From Streptomyces sp. NBC_01754 (GTDB taxonomy: Bacteria > Actinomycetota > Actinomycetes > Streptomycetales > Streptomycetaceae): a DNA stretch of 64,000 nucleotides. A program made the translations under genes and the position numbers. The notes below the pieces were generated by a model that had not been told where the DNA came from, did not search any database, and worked only from the letters and a program-made list of their open reading frames with translations. The stretch lies in NCBI RefSeq assembly GCF_035918015.1, contig NZ_CP109132.1:5890001-5954000 (forward strand), written 5' to 3'. How positions within the stretch are numbered: position 1 is the stretch's first letter; every line of letters begins with the position of its first letter. This document shows positions 9,506 through 18,524 of the stretch, piece by piece.

Positions 9506-10001
9506 GGGAACCTCCCGGGTGGTGCCTGCCGACGTCACGTGCGTCGCTGCTTCCGCTAGTCGAGTGTGACCTGCCCGGGTTCAGCCTGCCACAACCTTGC
9601 CAAGTTACCCGGCGAGCGGACCTCGGCCCTGGATCCCCAGGAGACACGGTCACCTGTGCGCGACGCGCGGCGACCTGGTGGTCCCCGACGTGTCGCAGGC
9701 GCCCGTGCGATGCCGCGGCGCCGCCGGTTCGAGTGCCGCCCTTCGGCCCCCTTCCGCAGGTCCGGACACCCATGCGGGAGTCCGGCCCCAGGGCTCGTCA
9801 CAGTACTCCATTCGGGCCACCGGGGTGGACCGGCGCGCCGCCGAACTTCTCGGCGGGCACGGGAACGGGCCTACCCGGTTGCCGGTGAATTGCCCCCAAT
9901 GGGTGTGCTGCTTCACACAATCTACAGAATCGGAACTATCCGCTTCGCCCATAGGTCCCTCACTGGTGCAAGGTGGGGTAGGTGTCGAGCAGGGGCTGGT
10001 A
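9506..10001. other. Divergent intergenic region between sepH and the repeat membrane protein
   Basis: About 500 bp with no convincing gene. It must hold promoters for both flanking divergent genes. It is locally AT-richer around 9890-9950, where a plus-strand promoter could lie, but no clear -35/-10 pair stands out. Confidence 0.5.
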
Positions 10002-11096
10002 ATGGTTCAGAAGCCGCAGAGCGGTGCGGAACGCAAGGAAAGGCGCTTCGACCTGAGCGTCCCTCAGGTCGCGGGCAGTGCGCTGGCGGCGGTCGCGGCC
10101 GCGGTGATGGCCTCGCAGCTGGGCGTGTACGGCACGATCGCCGGCGCGGGCGTGATGAGCGTGGTGGCCACCAGTGGGGGACCGGTCTTCCAGCACTTCT
10201 TCCGGCGCACCGGCGAGCAGATCCGGGACGTCACCGTTCACGTGAAGCCCCCGGGCGGCCGCCGGACGACCGTCCGCACCCGGGACACGGACCCCGCCGC
10301 CGGCCGGCCGCCCGGCGACGTCCCGGAGGAGGAGCCCGCGACGCCTCGGAGGCCGGGCCGCTCCCAGCCGGTCAACGACGACCCGGAACGCACGCGGCTG
10401 CTCGGAGCGGTGGACCCCGAGCAGACCCAGATGCTCGGTGCGGTGGACCCGGAACGCACCCGGATCCTCGGTGCGGTGGACCCTGACCGCACCCGGACGC
10501 CCGGTGCGGTGGACCCGGAGCGGACGCGGGCGGTCATGAACGACACCGGGTGGACCCGGTCGTCCGGGCAGGCCGAGACGCCCGGGGACACGTACTCGGA
10601 CGCACGGACCCACGGCACCCGGGTCCGCGGCTGGAAGCGCTCGGCTCTCGCGGCCGTCGCGGTCTTCGCCGTGGCGATGGGCGGCATCACCGTGTACGAA
10701 CTGGCCTCCGGCAACGATCTGAGCGGGGGCGGCGGTACGACCGTCGGCTCCGTGGTGCGCGGTGGCCACGGCCCGGCGACGACGGACCCGGCCCCCACGA
10801 ACAGCACGGACCCGCGGCAGGACGGTGACCCGAAGGACCGGGAGCCCGGCGGCGGCACGTCGCCGGCCCCCACGACGGACCCCGGCGAGGACCCGGGCTC
10901 CGAGCCCGGCACCGGCGGCACGCCGCCGGCCCGGCCGGACCCGACGCCCTCGGCCACCGGCGGGAGCACGGCCCCGGCGCCCACCGACCCCGCCACGCCG
11001 GAGAACACCATCCCGGCCGCCCCCGAACCGACCGGGACCGGCGACGCCCCGGAGGGCGGGGACGGGGCCACGGGCCATTCGGACACCGATCAGTGA
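10002..11096 (+). CDS. Hypothetical membrane protein with 11-residue tandem repeats and Pro-rich tail
   Basis: A 364-residue protein I cannot assign to a named family. It has a short cationic N-terminus and a hydrophobic, glycine/alanine-rich segment (about residues 25-60, VAGSALAAVAAAVMASQLG...). A hydrophilic region follows, holding four tandem copies of an 11-residue unit (LGAVDPERTRI-like, residues 134-177). A single transmembrane helix comes next (about 208-228), then an extended tail of Thr, Pro, Asp and Gly. ATG 10002 is preceded by GCAGGGG. The tail looks like an extracellular wall-spanning spacer, so a membrane-anchored surface protein is the likeliest reading. Confidence 0.72.
   Translation: MVQKPQSGAERKERRFDLSVPQVAGSALAAVAAAVMASQLGVYGTIAGAGVMSVVATSGGPVFQHFFRRTGEQIRDVTVHVKPPGGRRTTVRTRDTDPAAGRPPGDVPEEEPATPRRPGRSQPVNDDPERTRLLGAVDPEQTQMLGAVDPERTRILGAVDPDRTRTPGAVDPERTRAVMNDTGWTRSSGQAETPGDTYSDARTHGTRVRGWKRSALAAVAVFAVAMGGITVYELASGNDLSGGGGTTVGSVVRGGHGPATTDPAPTNSTDPRQDGDPKDREPGGGTSPAPTTDPGEDPGSEPGTGGTPPARPDPTPSATGGSTAPAPTDPATPENTIPAAPEPTGTGDAPEGGDGATGHSDTDQ
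10401..10532 (+). repeat. Four tandem 33-bp repeats inside the membrane protein gene
   Basis: Units at 10401-10433, 10434-10466, 10467-10499 and 10500-10532 each encode (L/P)GAVDP(E/D)xTxx. The first two-thirds of each unit is almost identical in DNA, which suggests recent duplication and possible copy-number variation between strains. Confidence 0.9.
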
Positions 11097-11101
11097 CCGC
11101 C

Positions 11102-11132
11102 CCCGGGGAAGGACGCGCCTCCCGTCCCCGGG
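11102..11132. terminator. Hairpin between convergent genes
   Basis: An eight-base inverted repeat CCCGGGGA/TCCCCGGG (11102-11109 and 11125-11132) lies between two converging genes. A second GC-rich palindrome follows at about 11136-11149. Confidence 0.55.
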
Positions 11133-11150
11133 TGGCCGGCCGCGGCCGGT

Positions 11151-12470
11151 TCAGTCGCCCAGGACGCGGCGCAGGTAGTCGTTGCCGAACAGCCGGTCCG
11201 GGTCGAGCCGGTCGCGTACGGCCGTGAACTCGCCGAACCGGGGATAGGCCTCGGCCAGGTAGGCGGCGTCCCGGGTGTGGATCTTGCCCCAGTGCGGGCG
11301 GCCGCCGAAGCCCGTCATGATCCGCTCGACCGCCGTGAAGTACGCCTGGTACGGCGTGCCCCGGTACATGTGGACCGCGATGTACGCGCTCTCCCGGCCC
11401 GAGGCCGTGGACAGCGCGATGTCGTCCGCGGGGGCCGTACGCACCTCGACGGGGAAGCTGATGCGCAGCGGCGAGCGGTCGACCATGGCCCGTACCTCGC
11501 GCAGCGCCTCGACGGCGGCCTCGCGCGGCACGGCGTACTCCATCTCGACGAAGCGCACCCGCCGGGGGCTGGTGAAGACCTTGTAGGGGATGTCCGTGTA
11601 CGTCCGGGCCGACAGCGCGCGGCTGGAGATCCCGGCGATCGCCGGGATGGCCCCGGGGAGCGCGCGGCCGACGGAACAGGCGATCTGGAAGACCCCGTTG
11701 GAGAGCAGTTCGTCCTCGACCCAGCCGCTGATCCGGCCGGGCGGAGCCGCGGGGCCGGTGCTGCGGTTGTTGCGCTTGGTGTTGCAGTTGCCGGTGTGCG
11801 GGAACCAGTAGAACTCGAAGTGTTCGTTCTCGGCGACCAGCTGGTCGAACTCGGCCGTGACCCGGTCGAAGCCCATCGGTTCCTCCCGGGCGGTCAACAG
11901 GAAGACCGGCTCCACCGCGAAGGTGAGCGCGGTGACCACACCGAGAGCCCCGAGCCCTGTCCGGGCGGACGCGAAGACGTCGGCGTTCTCCTCCGGGGAG
12001 CAGCGCAGCACCGTGCCGTCCGCGGTGACCAGCTCCAGCGCGCGGATCTGCGCCGCGATCGACGCCGAGTCGCGGCCGGTGCCGTGGGTGCCCGTGGAGG
12101 TGGCCCCGGCGACCGTCTGGTCCATGATGTCGCCCATGTTCGTGAGGGAGAGCCCCTCCCGGGCGAGCGCGGTGTTGAGGCGCTTCAGCGGGGTGCCGGC
12201 CTCGACCGTCACCGTCATGGCCGCGCGGTCCACCTCCCGTATGCCGGTGAGCAGGTCCGGCCGTATCAGGACGCCGTCGGTGGCGGCGGCCGCCGTGAAC
12301 GAGTGCCCCGTACCGGCCGGCTTGACCCGCAGCCCGTCCTCGGCGGCCCGCCGCAGCACCTCGGCCAGCTCCTCCGCCGAGGCGGGGGACACGGTCCGTA
12401 CCGGCCTGGCGGTGACATTGCCCGCCCAGTTACGCCATGTGCTCGTCGCAGTTGCGTAGGTCTCGGTCAT
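11151..12470 (-). CDS. FAD-linked oxidase, D-arabinono-1,4-lactone oxidase / alditol oxidase family
   Basis: A 439-residue flavoprotein of the vanillyl-alcohol-oxidase fold. The FAD-binding N-terminal domain shows PAGTGHSFTAAA, TVEAGTPLKRLN and GATSTGTHGTG. The C-terminal ALO domain ends with HWGKIH and RLDPDRLFGNDYL, where the HWGK motif is typical of aldonolactone oxidases. It oxidises a sugar lactone or polyol while reducing oxygen or another acceptor. ATG 12470 is the start that matches the family's N-terminus. The reading frame is open upstream into the MFS remnant, and the gene overlaps the 3' end of that pseudogene by about 40 bases. Confidence 0.9.
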   Translation of the reverse strand: MTETYATATSTWRNWAGNVTARPVRTVSPASAEELAEVLRRAAEDGLRVKPAGTGHSFTAAAATDGVLIRPDLLTGIREVDRAAMTVTVEAGTPLKRLNTALAREGLSLTNMGDIMDQTVAGATSTGTHGTGRDSASIAAQIRALELVTADGTVLRCSPEENADVFASARTGLGALGVVTALTFAVEPVFLLTAREEPMGFDRVTAEFDQLVAENEHFEFYWFPHTGNCNTKRNNRSTGPAAPPGRISGWVEDELLSNGVFQIACSVGRALPGAIPAIAGISSRALSARTYTDIPYKVFTSPRRVRFVEMEYAVPREAAVEALREVRAMVDRSPLRISFPVEVRTAPADDIALSTASGRESAYIAVHMYRGTPYQAYFTAVERIMTGFGGRPHWGKIHTRDAAYLAEAYPRFGEFTAVRDRLDPDRLFGNDYLRRVLGD

Positions 12471-13473
12471 CTTCCCCGCGCTCTCCCGTCGGTTCCGGCT
12501 CCACGAGCCGGCGGTACCCGGGGAACGCCACCGCGGCCGCGAGCCCCCCGCCGCCGCGGGCACCACGTACCCCGCCCGGGCCCCCGCGGCGTCGACCACC
12601 CAGCCCGCGGCGGAGGAGCCGAGCGCCACCCCGACCGCCGGCCCGGTGCTGGTCCAGGTCATGCCCTCGGTCAGCTGGGTACGCGGTACGTGCTGTTCGA
12701 CGAGGGCCATGGTGGTGACCATCGTCGGTGCGATGGCGAGGCCCGCGGCGAAGAGCGCCACGGCCAGGAACGGCAGGCTCCCGGCCAGTTGGAGGGGGAT
12801 CATACTCACGGCCATCGCGCACACCCCCAGCAGCCACCTGGAGGACGGCTTCCCCTTGAGGTGGAGCACCCCGAAGACGGCGCCCGCGAGACACGACCCC
12901 AGGGCGTAGACGGCCGGCACGGGGCTCGCCGCCGCCTTGTGGCCGCGCTCCTGCGCGAAGGCCACCGGCACCACGCCCATCGCGCCGAAGATCGCGCCCG
13001 TGGCGACGAACGTCACCACCAGGACCCGGAGCCCGGAGGAGCGCAGGGCCGAGCCGGGCGCGTGCTGCTCCTTGGGGTGCGGCCGCGGCTCGGTGGCCCG
13101 CTGGGACGTCAGCCAGAAGACGCCGGTCACCAGGACACGGCGGCCGGCAGCGGGCCGGTCTCCGGGAACCAGGCGGTGGACAGCCCGATGGAGACGATCG
13201 GGCCGATGATGAAGCACACCTCGTCGACGACCGACTCCCAGGCGTACGCGGTGTGCAGCTGCCGCCCCGTGCCCCGGTAGATCTCCGCCCGTACCGTCCG
13301 GTGATCTGCGACACCGTCGTCACGACGCCGATCCCCGTCATGGACGGCGGCATCCGGCCGAGGAAGCCCGCCGCGGAGAAGGACCGGGTCCCCGGTGCGG
13401 TGAAGACGGCGCGGCAGGGGCTGGGCACGAGGGGACTCCGGGGAAGCCTGTCAGCTGTGAAGAGGGCCGGCAC
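12430..13473 (-). pseudogene. Decayed MFS transporter
   Basis: Pieces of one major-facilitator protein are recognisable in three segments of different frames on the minus strand. From GTG 13473 comes a normal N-terminus ([25 protein letters not shown]). At about 13290-13300 the frame jumps to AEIYRGTG...[13 protein letters not shown], with roughly 90 residues (about three helices) missing compared with intact relatives as I recall them. Near 13135 one base is missing ([15 protein letters not shown] continues in another frame). Near 12552 a G-run indel moves the last residues (LAAAVAFPGYRRL) back to the first frame. A transporter cannot be made from this. Intact homologs I recall sit in the same place beside the oxidase, so the loss looks lineage-specific. 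Confidence 0.85.
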
Positions 13474-13555
13474 AGGTCACCGGCGCGGCCCGGGCCCGGC
13501 GGTCCGGCGGATGTCGGTCGTCGCGGTGTCGGAGGCGGGTGGCAGGATCGAGGGC

Positions 13556-14683
13556 ATGTCCGATCTGCGTGATCCCGCTCCCTACGACGCCCTGCTGCTG
13601 CTCTCCTTCGGTGGCCCCGAAGGCCCGGACGACGTGGTCCCGTTCCTCGCGAACGTGACCCGCGGCCGCGGCATCCCCGAGGAACGGCTGAAGGAGGTGG
13701 GCAAGCACTACTTCCTGTTCGGCGGCGTCAGTCCGATCAACGCGCAGAACCGGGAACTCCTCGGGGCCCTGCGCGAGGACTTCGCCGGGCACGGCGTCGA
13801 GCTGCCGGTGTACTGGGGCAACCGCAACTGGGCGCCGTACCTCACCGACACCCTCCGCGAGATGGTCACCGACGGGCGCCGCCGGATCGCGGTGCTCGCC
13901 ACCAGCGCCTACGCCTCGTACTCCGGCTGCCGGCAGTACCGCGAGGACCTGGCGCGGTCCCTGGCCGAGCTGGAGGCCGAGGGGCTGCCGGTACCCCGCG
14001 TGGACAAGCTGCGGCACTACTTCAACCATCCGGGCTTCGTGCGGCCCATGGTGGACGGGGTGCTGGCCTCCCTCGCCGACCTCCCCGAGGAGGTCCGGGC
14101 CGGCGCGCACCTCGCCTTCTGCACCCACTCCATCCCGGTCTCGGCGGCCGACACCTCGGGACCGGTCGAGACCCATGGCGACGGCGGCTCGTACGTCGCC
14201 GAGCACCTGGACGTGGCCCGGCTGGTCATCGACGCGGTGCGCGAGGAGACCGGGACCACCCACCCCTGGCAGCTGGTCTACCAGTCGCGCAGCGGTGCCC
14301 CGCACATCCCGTGGCTGGAGCCCGACATCTGCGACCACCTGGAGACGCTGCACGGCGAGGGCGTCCCCGCGGTCGTCATGGCCCCCATCGGCTTCGTCTC
14401 CGACCACATGGAGGTCCTCTACGACCTCGACACGGAGGCCACCGCGAAGGCGGCCGAGCTGGGTCTGCCGGTCCGCCGGTCCGCGACCGTCGGCGCCGAC
14501 CCCCGGTTCGCGGCGGCCGTCCGCGAGCTCCTCCTGGAGCGCGCGGCGGCCGAGCGGGAGGTCCCGGTGCGGCCGTGCGCGCTCGGCGGGATCGGCCCCT
14601 CCCACGACGTGTGCCCCGTCGGCTGCTGCCCGGCCCGGACGCCCGCACCGGCCGCGGCCGGTGCGGACAGCCCGTACGCCTGA
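13556..14683 (+). CDS. hemH: Ferrochelatase (actinobacterial, [2Fe-2S] type)
   Basis: Inserts ferrous iron into the porphyrin at the end of haem synthesis; in actinobacteria the substrate is coproporphyrin III, so cpfC is the modern name. The 375-residue protein has the N-terminal [18 protein letters not shown], the catalytic histidine region FCTHSIP, and the cysteines expected for the [2Fe-2S] cluster of actinobacterial enzymes (candidates C125, C341, C353, C357, C358; C-terminal CPVGCC). ATG 13556 follows GAGGG. It diverges from the broken MFS gene and is followed closely by inositol monophosphatase. Confidence 0.95.
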   Translation: MSDLRDPAPYDALLLLSFGGPEGPDDVVPFLANVTRGRGIPEERLKEVGKHYFLFGGVSPINAQNRELLGALREDFAGHGVELPVYWGNRNWAPYLTDTLREMVTDGRRRIAVLATSAYASYSGCRQYREDLARSLAELEAEGLPVPRVDKLRHYFNHPGFVRPMVDGVLASLADLPEEVRAGAHLAFCTHSIPVSAADTSGPVETHGDGGSYVAEHLDVARLVIDAVREETGTTHPWQLVYQSRSGAPHIPWLEPDICDHLETLHGEGVPAVVMAPIGFVSDHMEVLYDLDTEATAKAAELGLPVRRSATVGADPRFAAAVRELLLERAAAEREVPVRPCALGGIGPSHDVCPVGCCPARTPAPAAAGADSPYA

Positions 14684-14746
14684 CAGGCTCTGAACCGTCC
14701 GGCAGGCCCGCGCCCCCGGCCGCCGGACACGACCCCCTGGAGCGTT

Positions 14747-15547
14747 GTGACCGACCCCTTCCTGACCGAACTGCTCGACCTCGCCCTGGAGGCGGCCCGC
14801 CGCGCCGGAGCCCTGCTGCGCGACGGCCGCCCCGCCGACCTGGGTGTGGCGGCGACGAAGTCCAGCCCCATCGACGTCGTCACCGAGATGGACATCGGCG
14901 CCGAGAAGCTGATCACCGGCTTCCTCTCCGACCGGCGTCCCACCGACGGCTTCCTCGGCGAGGAGGGCGCGAGCGCCGAGGGCACCAGTGGCGTCCGCTG
15001 GGTCATCGACCCGCTCGACGGCACGGTGAACTACCTCTACGGTCTGCCGACCTGGGCCGTCTCCATCGCCGCCGAACGCGACGGGGAGCGCGTCGTGGGC
15101 GTGGTGGAGGCTCCGATGCGCCGCGAGACCTTCCACGCGGTCCTCGGGTCCGGTGCCCACCTGAACGGCGAGGTCCTGCGGTGCCGTCCCACCGCGCCAC
15201 TGGACCAGGCACTCGTCTCGACCGGCTTCAACTACGTCACCGAGGTACGCACCCACCAGGCGGAGGTGGCGCGGCGGCTGATCCCGCGGCTGCGCGACAT
15301 CCGGCGCGGCGGATCGGCCGCCGTCGACCTCTGCGACGTGGCCGCGGGCCGGCTCGACGGCTACTTCGAGCGCGGACTGCACCCCTGGGACCTGGCGGCC
15401 GGTGACCTGATCGCCCGGGAGGCCGGCGCGCTCACCGGCGGCCGCCCCGGGCTGCCCCCGGACGGGGACCTGACCGTCGCCGCGACCCCCGGGGTCTTCG
15501 GACCGCTCCAGACCCTGCTGGACGAGCTGGGAGCCTGGCACGACTGA
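14747..15547 (+). CDS. Inositol monophosphatase family protein
   Basis: A 266-residue Mg-dependent, Li-sensitive-type phosphatase. The metal-site motifs are intact: GEEG at residues 71-74, DPLDGT at 88-93, and the C-terminal WDLAAG near residue 210. It hydrolyses inositol-1-phosphate or a related sugar phosphate such as a histidinol or nucleotide phosphate; sequence does not decide. GTG 14747 follows GGAG. It is 63 bp after ferrochelatase and ends before a strong terminator. Confidence 0.93.
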   Translation: MTDPFLTELLDLALEAARRAGALLRDGRPADLGVAATKSSPIDVVTEMDIGAEKLITGFLSDRRPTDGFLGEEGASAEGTSGVRWVIDPLDGTVNYLYGLPTWAVSIAAERDGERVVGVVEAPMRRETFHAVLGSGAHLNGEVLRCRPTAPLDQALVSTGFNYVTEVRTHQAEVARRLIPRLRDIRRGGSAAVDLCDVAAGRLDGYFERGLHPWDLAAGDLIAREAGALTGGRPGLPPDGDLTVAATPGVFGPLQTLLDELGAWHD

Positions 15548-15626
15548 CGCGGGAGCCCGCGGAGGGGCTCGCGCGGCCCGGAGCCCGGCCGCGGGAGCCC
15601 CGGGCGTCCTCGGTGCGCCCCGGACA

Positions 15627-15677
15627 CGACGAGAGGGCCCCCGGTGCCTGTGACGGCACCGCGGGGCCCTCTCGTCG
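15627..15677. terminator. Long terminator hairpin
   Basis: An inverted repeat of 22 bases (15627-15648) pairs with 15655-15677 with a single bulged C and a six-base loop. It separates the converging inositol monophosphatase gene and the small minus-strand gene. Confidence 0.88.
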
Positions 15678-15681
15678 CGGC

Positions 15682-15855
15682 TCAGACGCTGGTGGCGCCG
15701 ATCTCGACGCCGTGTTCGGCGGCCAGACGGCGCAGGTCGTCCAGCTCACTCTGCTCGACGTCCGCGAGGAAGTCGTCGCCCGTCTCGCGAGCCCTCGTGA
15801 GGTCGGACTCTGTGGTCTTGATTCGTTGCAGCAGACCTGCGGTGAAAGCGTCCAT
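15682..15855 (-). CDS. Small conserved hypothetical protein (57 aa)
   Basis: A 57-residue acidic, mostly helical protein (MDAFTAGLLQRIKTTESDL... ending in GVEIGATSV). ATG 15855 is preceded by GAGGGGGC. The helix has heptad-like Leu/Ile spacing, suggesting a short coiled coil. It lies beside cutRS and is not recognised as a named family. Confidence 0.7.
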   Translation of the reverse strand: MDAFTAGLLQRIKTTESDLTRARETGDDFLADVEQSELDDLRRLAAEHGVEIGATSV

Positions 15856-16217
15856 GTAGCGCCCCCTCGTCGTGGGTCGGTGGCACGGGGGTGTGCCCGG
15901 GGTCTCTCTCCGGCAGGCGCCGGGGAGCAAGTGATCACGCAGTCCTCTGAAACAGAGCGGGCTGTGGTACGCCACATGCATGGCGTGATCGCGGGGTGTG
16001 CAGACGTCCTCCCCGGAGCGTGCCCCGGGGAAACCTCAACTGGCGCGCGAATCCGACGAATTCCCCGGGGCCACCACCGGGGCCCCGTCGTCTTACCGCC
16101 GGTTTATGCGCGTTACGGGCAGGATGGATACTCACAGTCGGTGCCGCCGACGTGCGGCGAGCGGCCGGGACCAGGCCGCTCGCCGTATGTGCCGAAGACC
16201 TACGGAAGGACTGCGCC
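15856..16217. other. Intergenic region upstream of cutR
   Basis: 362 bp between the divergent small gene and cutR. No gene is supported. The cutRS promoter must lie here; AT-richer sequence at about 16095-16135 is the likeliest place, but no clear consensus is visible. Confidence 0.45.
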
Positions 16218-16871
16218 GTGCGCGTACTCGTCGTCGAGGACGAGCAGCTGCTCGCCGATGCGGTGGCCACCGGCCTGCGCCGGGAGGCCATGGCCGTGGA
16301 CGTCGTCTACGACGGAGCGGCGGCCCTGGAGCGGGTGGGCGTCAACGACTACGACGTCGTCGTCCTGGACCGGGACCTTCCGCTGGTGCACGGCGACGAC
16401 GTCTGCCGGCGGATCGTCGAGCTGGGCACGCCCACCCGGGTGCTCATGCTCACGGCGTCCGCCGACGTCAGCGACCGTGTGGAGGGCCTGGAGCTCGGCG
16501 CGGACGACTACCTCCCCAAGCCCTTCGCCTTCAGCGAGCTCACCGCGCGGGTGCGGGCCCTGGGCCGGCGGACCACGGTCGCGCTGCCGCCCGTCCTGGA
16601 ACGCGCCGGGATCAGGCTCGACCCGAACCGCCGCGAGGTCTTCCGGGGCGAACAGGAGATCCAGCTCGCCCCCAAGGAGTTCGCGGTCCTGGAGGTCCTG
16701 ATGCGCAGCGAGGGCGCGGTCGTCTCGGCCGAGCAGCTGCTGGAGAAGGCCTGGGACGAGAACACCGACCCCTTCACCAACGTGGTGCGGGTGACGGTCA
16801 TGACCCTGCGCCGCAAGCTCGGTGAGCCGCCGGTCATCGTCACCGTGCCCGGCTCCGGATACCGGATCTGA
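16218..16871 (+). CDS. cutR: Response regulator CutR
   Basis: A 217-residue OmpR-family regulator. The receiver domain has acidic residues E8/D9, phospho-acceptor D51 (VVVLDRDLP) and K101-type lysine (DYLPKPF). The winged-helix DNA-binding domain covers about residues 125-217. GTG 16218 follows GGAAGG. It is partnered with cutS 7 bp downstream. Streptomyces CutRS was first linked to actinorhodin control and, more recently as I recall, to extracellular protein quality control (secretion stress). Confidence 0.95.
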   Translation: MRVLVVEDEQLLADAVATGLRREAMAVDVVYDGAAALERVGVNDYDVVVLDRDLPLVHGDDVCRRIVELGTPTRVLMLTASADVSDRVEGLELGADDYLPKPFAFSELTARVRALGRRTTVALPPVLERAGIRLDPNRREVFRGEQEIQLAPKEFAVLEVLMRSEGAVVSAEQLLEKAWDENTDPFTNVVRVTVMTLRRKLGEPPVIVTVPGSGYRI

Positions 16872-16878
16872 GCGCCCC

Positions 16879-18120
16879 GTGGCAGCCTCTCCCGCGCCTG
16901 TGAAGGCGCCTCCGAAGCCGACCTGGGAGCCCAAGCCGCAGGACTCCCCCTACCCGTGGCTCCGCCCGACCATCCGGATACGGCTCACGCTGCTGTACGG
17001 CGGAATGTTCCTGATCGCGGGCATCCTGCTGCTCTCGATCATCTACATGCTGGCCGCGCAGGCACTGAACGACGCCGGCGGTCTGTCCTTCGAGGTCCGC
17101 GGCACGAACGTCCAGATCGCCAGCGACGTCTGTCCGCAGCTCGGCTCCGCCCTGAACAACACCCAGCTCAACGAGGCGATCAAGGACTGCACCGCCGCCC
17201 AGCGGCAGCACGCCCTGGACAGCCTGCTGAACCGCTCGCTGCTCGCCCTGGTCGGTCTCAGCGTCATCGCCTTCGCCTTCGGCTACGCCATGGCGGGCCG
17301 TGTCCTCGCCCCGCTCGGCCGGATCACCCGCACCGCCCGCCGGGTGGTGGGCACCGACCTGAGCCGCCGGATCGAGCTGGACGGCCCCGACGACGAGCTG
17401 AAGGAGCTCGCGGACACCTTCGACGAGATGCTGGACCGCCTGGAGCGGGCCTTCACGGCCCAGCAGCGGTTCGTGGGCAACGCCTCCCACGAGCTGCGCA
17501 CCCCGTTGGCGATCAACCGCACCCTGCTGGAGGTCCACCTCTCCGACCCGGAGGCGCCGCCGGAGCTCCAACAGCTGGGCCGGACCCTGCTGGCCACCAA
17601 CGAGCGCAGTGAGCAGCTGGTCGAAGGCCTGCTGCTGCTGGCCCGCAGCGAGAACCAGATCGTCGAGCGCAAACCGGTCGACCTCGCCGAGGTCGCCGAC
17701 CGGGCCATCGACCAGGCCCGGTCGGAAGCGGCGGCCAAGGGCGTGGAGATCCGCGGCGCGCGGGCCACCGCGGTCGTCCAGGGCAACGGCGTCCTGCTGG
17801 AGCGGATCGCGCTGAACCTCGTACAGAACGCCGTGCGCTACAACGTGGCCGAGGGCGGCTGGGTGGAGGTCACCACCGAGCCGCAGCCCGGACAGGCCCT
17901 GCTGACGGTCTCGAACACGGGCCCCGTGGTGCCCGCCTACGAGATCGACAACCTCTTCGAGCCGTTCCGGCGGCTGCGGACGGAACGTACGGGCAGCGAC
18001 AAGGGGGTCGGGCTCGGCCTGTCGATCGCCAGGTCCGTCGCGCGGGCGCACGGAGGCCGTATCCTCGCGGAGCCCCGCGAGGGCGGTGGTCTCGTGATGC
18101 GTGTCACGCTCCCGGTCTGA
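16879..18120 (+). CDS. cutS: Sensor histidine kinase CutS
   Basis: A 413-residue membrane kinase. A Pro-rich cytoplasmic N-terminus leads to a transmembrane helix (about residues 40-63), an extracytoplasmic loop of about 55 residues, a second helix (about 115-137), a HAMP linker, HisKA with phospho-acceptor H204 (NASHELRTPL), and HATPase_c with N-box NLVQNAVRYN and GVGLGLSIA. The short sensor loop has two cysteines, C85 and C104, able to form a disulfide. This fits a role in reading the redox or folding state outside the cell. GTG 16879 gives the expected family length. Confidence 0.94.
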   Translation: MAASPAPVKAPPKPTWEPKPQDSPYPWLRPTIRIRLTLLYGGMFLIAGILLLSIIYMLAAQALNDAGGLSFEVRGTNVQIASDVCPQLGSALNNTQLNEAIKDCTAAQRQHALDSLLNRSLLALVGLSVIAFAFGYAMAGRVLAPLGRITRTARRVVGTDLSRRIELDGPDDELKELADTFDEMLDRLERAFTAQQRFVGNASHELRTPLAINRTLLEVHLSDPEAPPELQQLGRTLLATNERSEQLVEGLLLLARSENQIVERKPVDLAEVADRAIDQARSEAAAKGVEIRGARATAVVQGNGVLLERIALNLVQNAVRYNVAEGGWVEVTTEPQPGQALLTVSNTGPVVPAYEIDNLFEPFRRLRTERTGSDKGVGLGLSIARSVARAHGGRILAEPREGGGLVMRVTLPV

Positions 18121-18524
18121 GATGCTTCGCCGCGTGACGTGGCATTGGATCGCCCTGTTCGCTTTGGGCGGAATTTCGAACCCTTGCCCCTGGCGTTGCC
18201 CTGTGTGATCGATCACAGGCGTCAATTCCCGACTCTCTACGCTCTGTGACCACAACTCTCCCGAGATGCCGGGAAAAGCCCGGGTTTTCGGGGCGTGGTA
18301 TCACGGGAAGTACACGGGGTGGCGCCCGTGAACTGGAGGAACGGGACCGTGTACGGTCCCCATCGCCACCCAAGCTGATCGCCACCGAGGGATCCGGTTG
18401 GGTGTCGATTGAGTAACAGACCTTGATGTGAGGCAAAATCTCCGCCTCAGGTCGGGCACAAGTCCGGCCTCTCACGCGTTACGAGCGCTGAGACACCGCA
18501 GACACCCATGAGGGGGAGAGCGAC
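18121..18524. other. Intergenic region upstream of DUF4193 gene
   Basis: About 400 bp with lower GC than its surroundings and no gene. It contains a perfect 14-bp palindrome (18204-18217) and a small TGAGGC/GCCTCA hairpin at about 18427-18447. It probably holds a regulated promoter and a long leader for the DUF4193 gene. Confidence 0.5.
18204..18217. promoter_or_regulatory. 14-bp palindrome, candidate operator
   Basis: TGTGATCGATCACA is a perfect palindrome in a non-coding leader. It resembles the half-sites of CRP/FNR-family regulators (TGTGA...TCACA) but with a four-base rather than six-base spacer, so the regulator is open. Confidence 0.4.

Noticed and set aside
10401..10532. CRISPR array
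   Set aside because: The 33-bp repeats are contiguous, in frame, and encode a protein repeat; there are no spacers.
13451..15541. Long antisense frame opposite ferrochelatase and inositol monophosphatase
   Set aside because: Spans two well-supported genes on the other strand and has no family resemblance.
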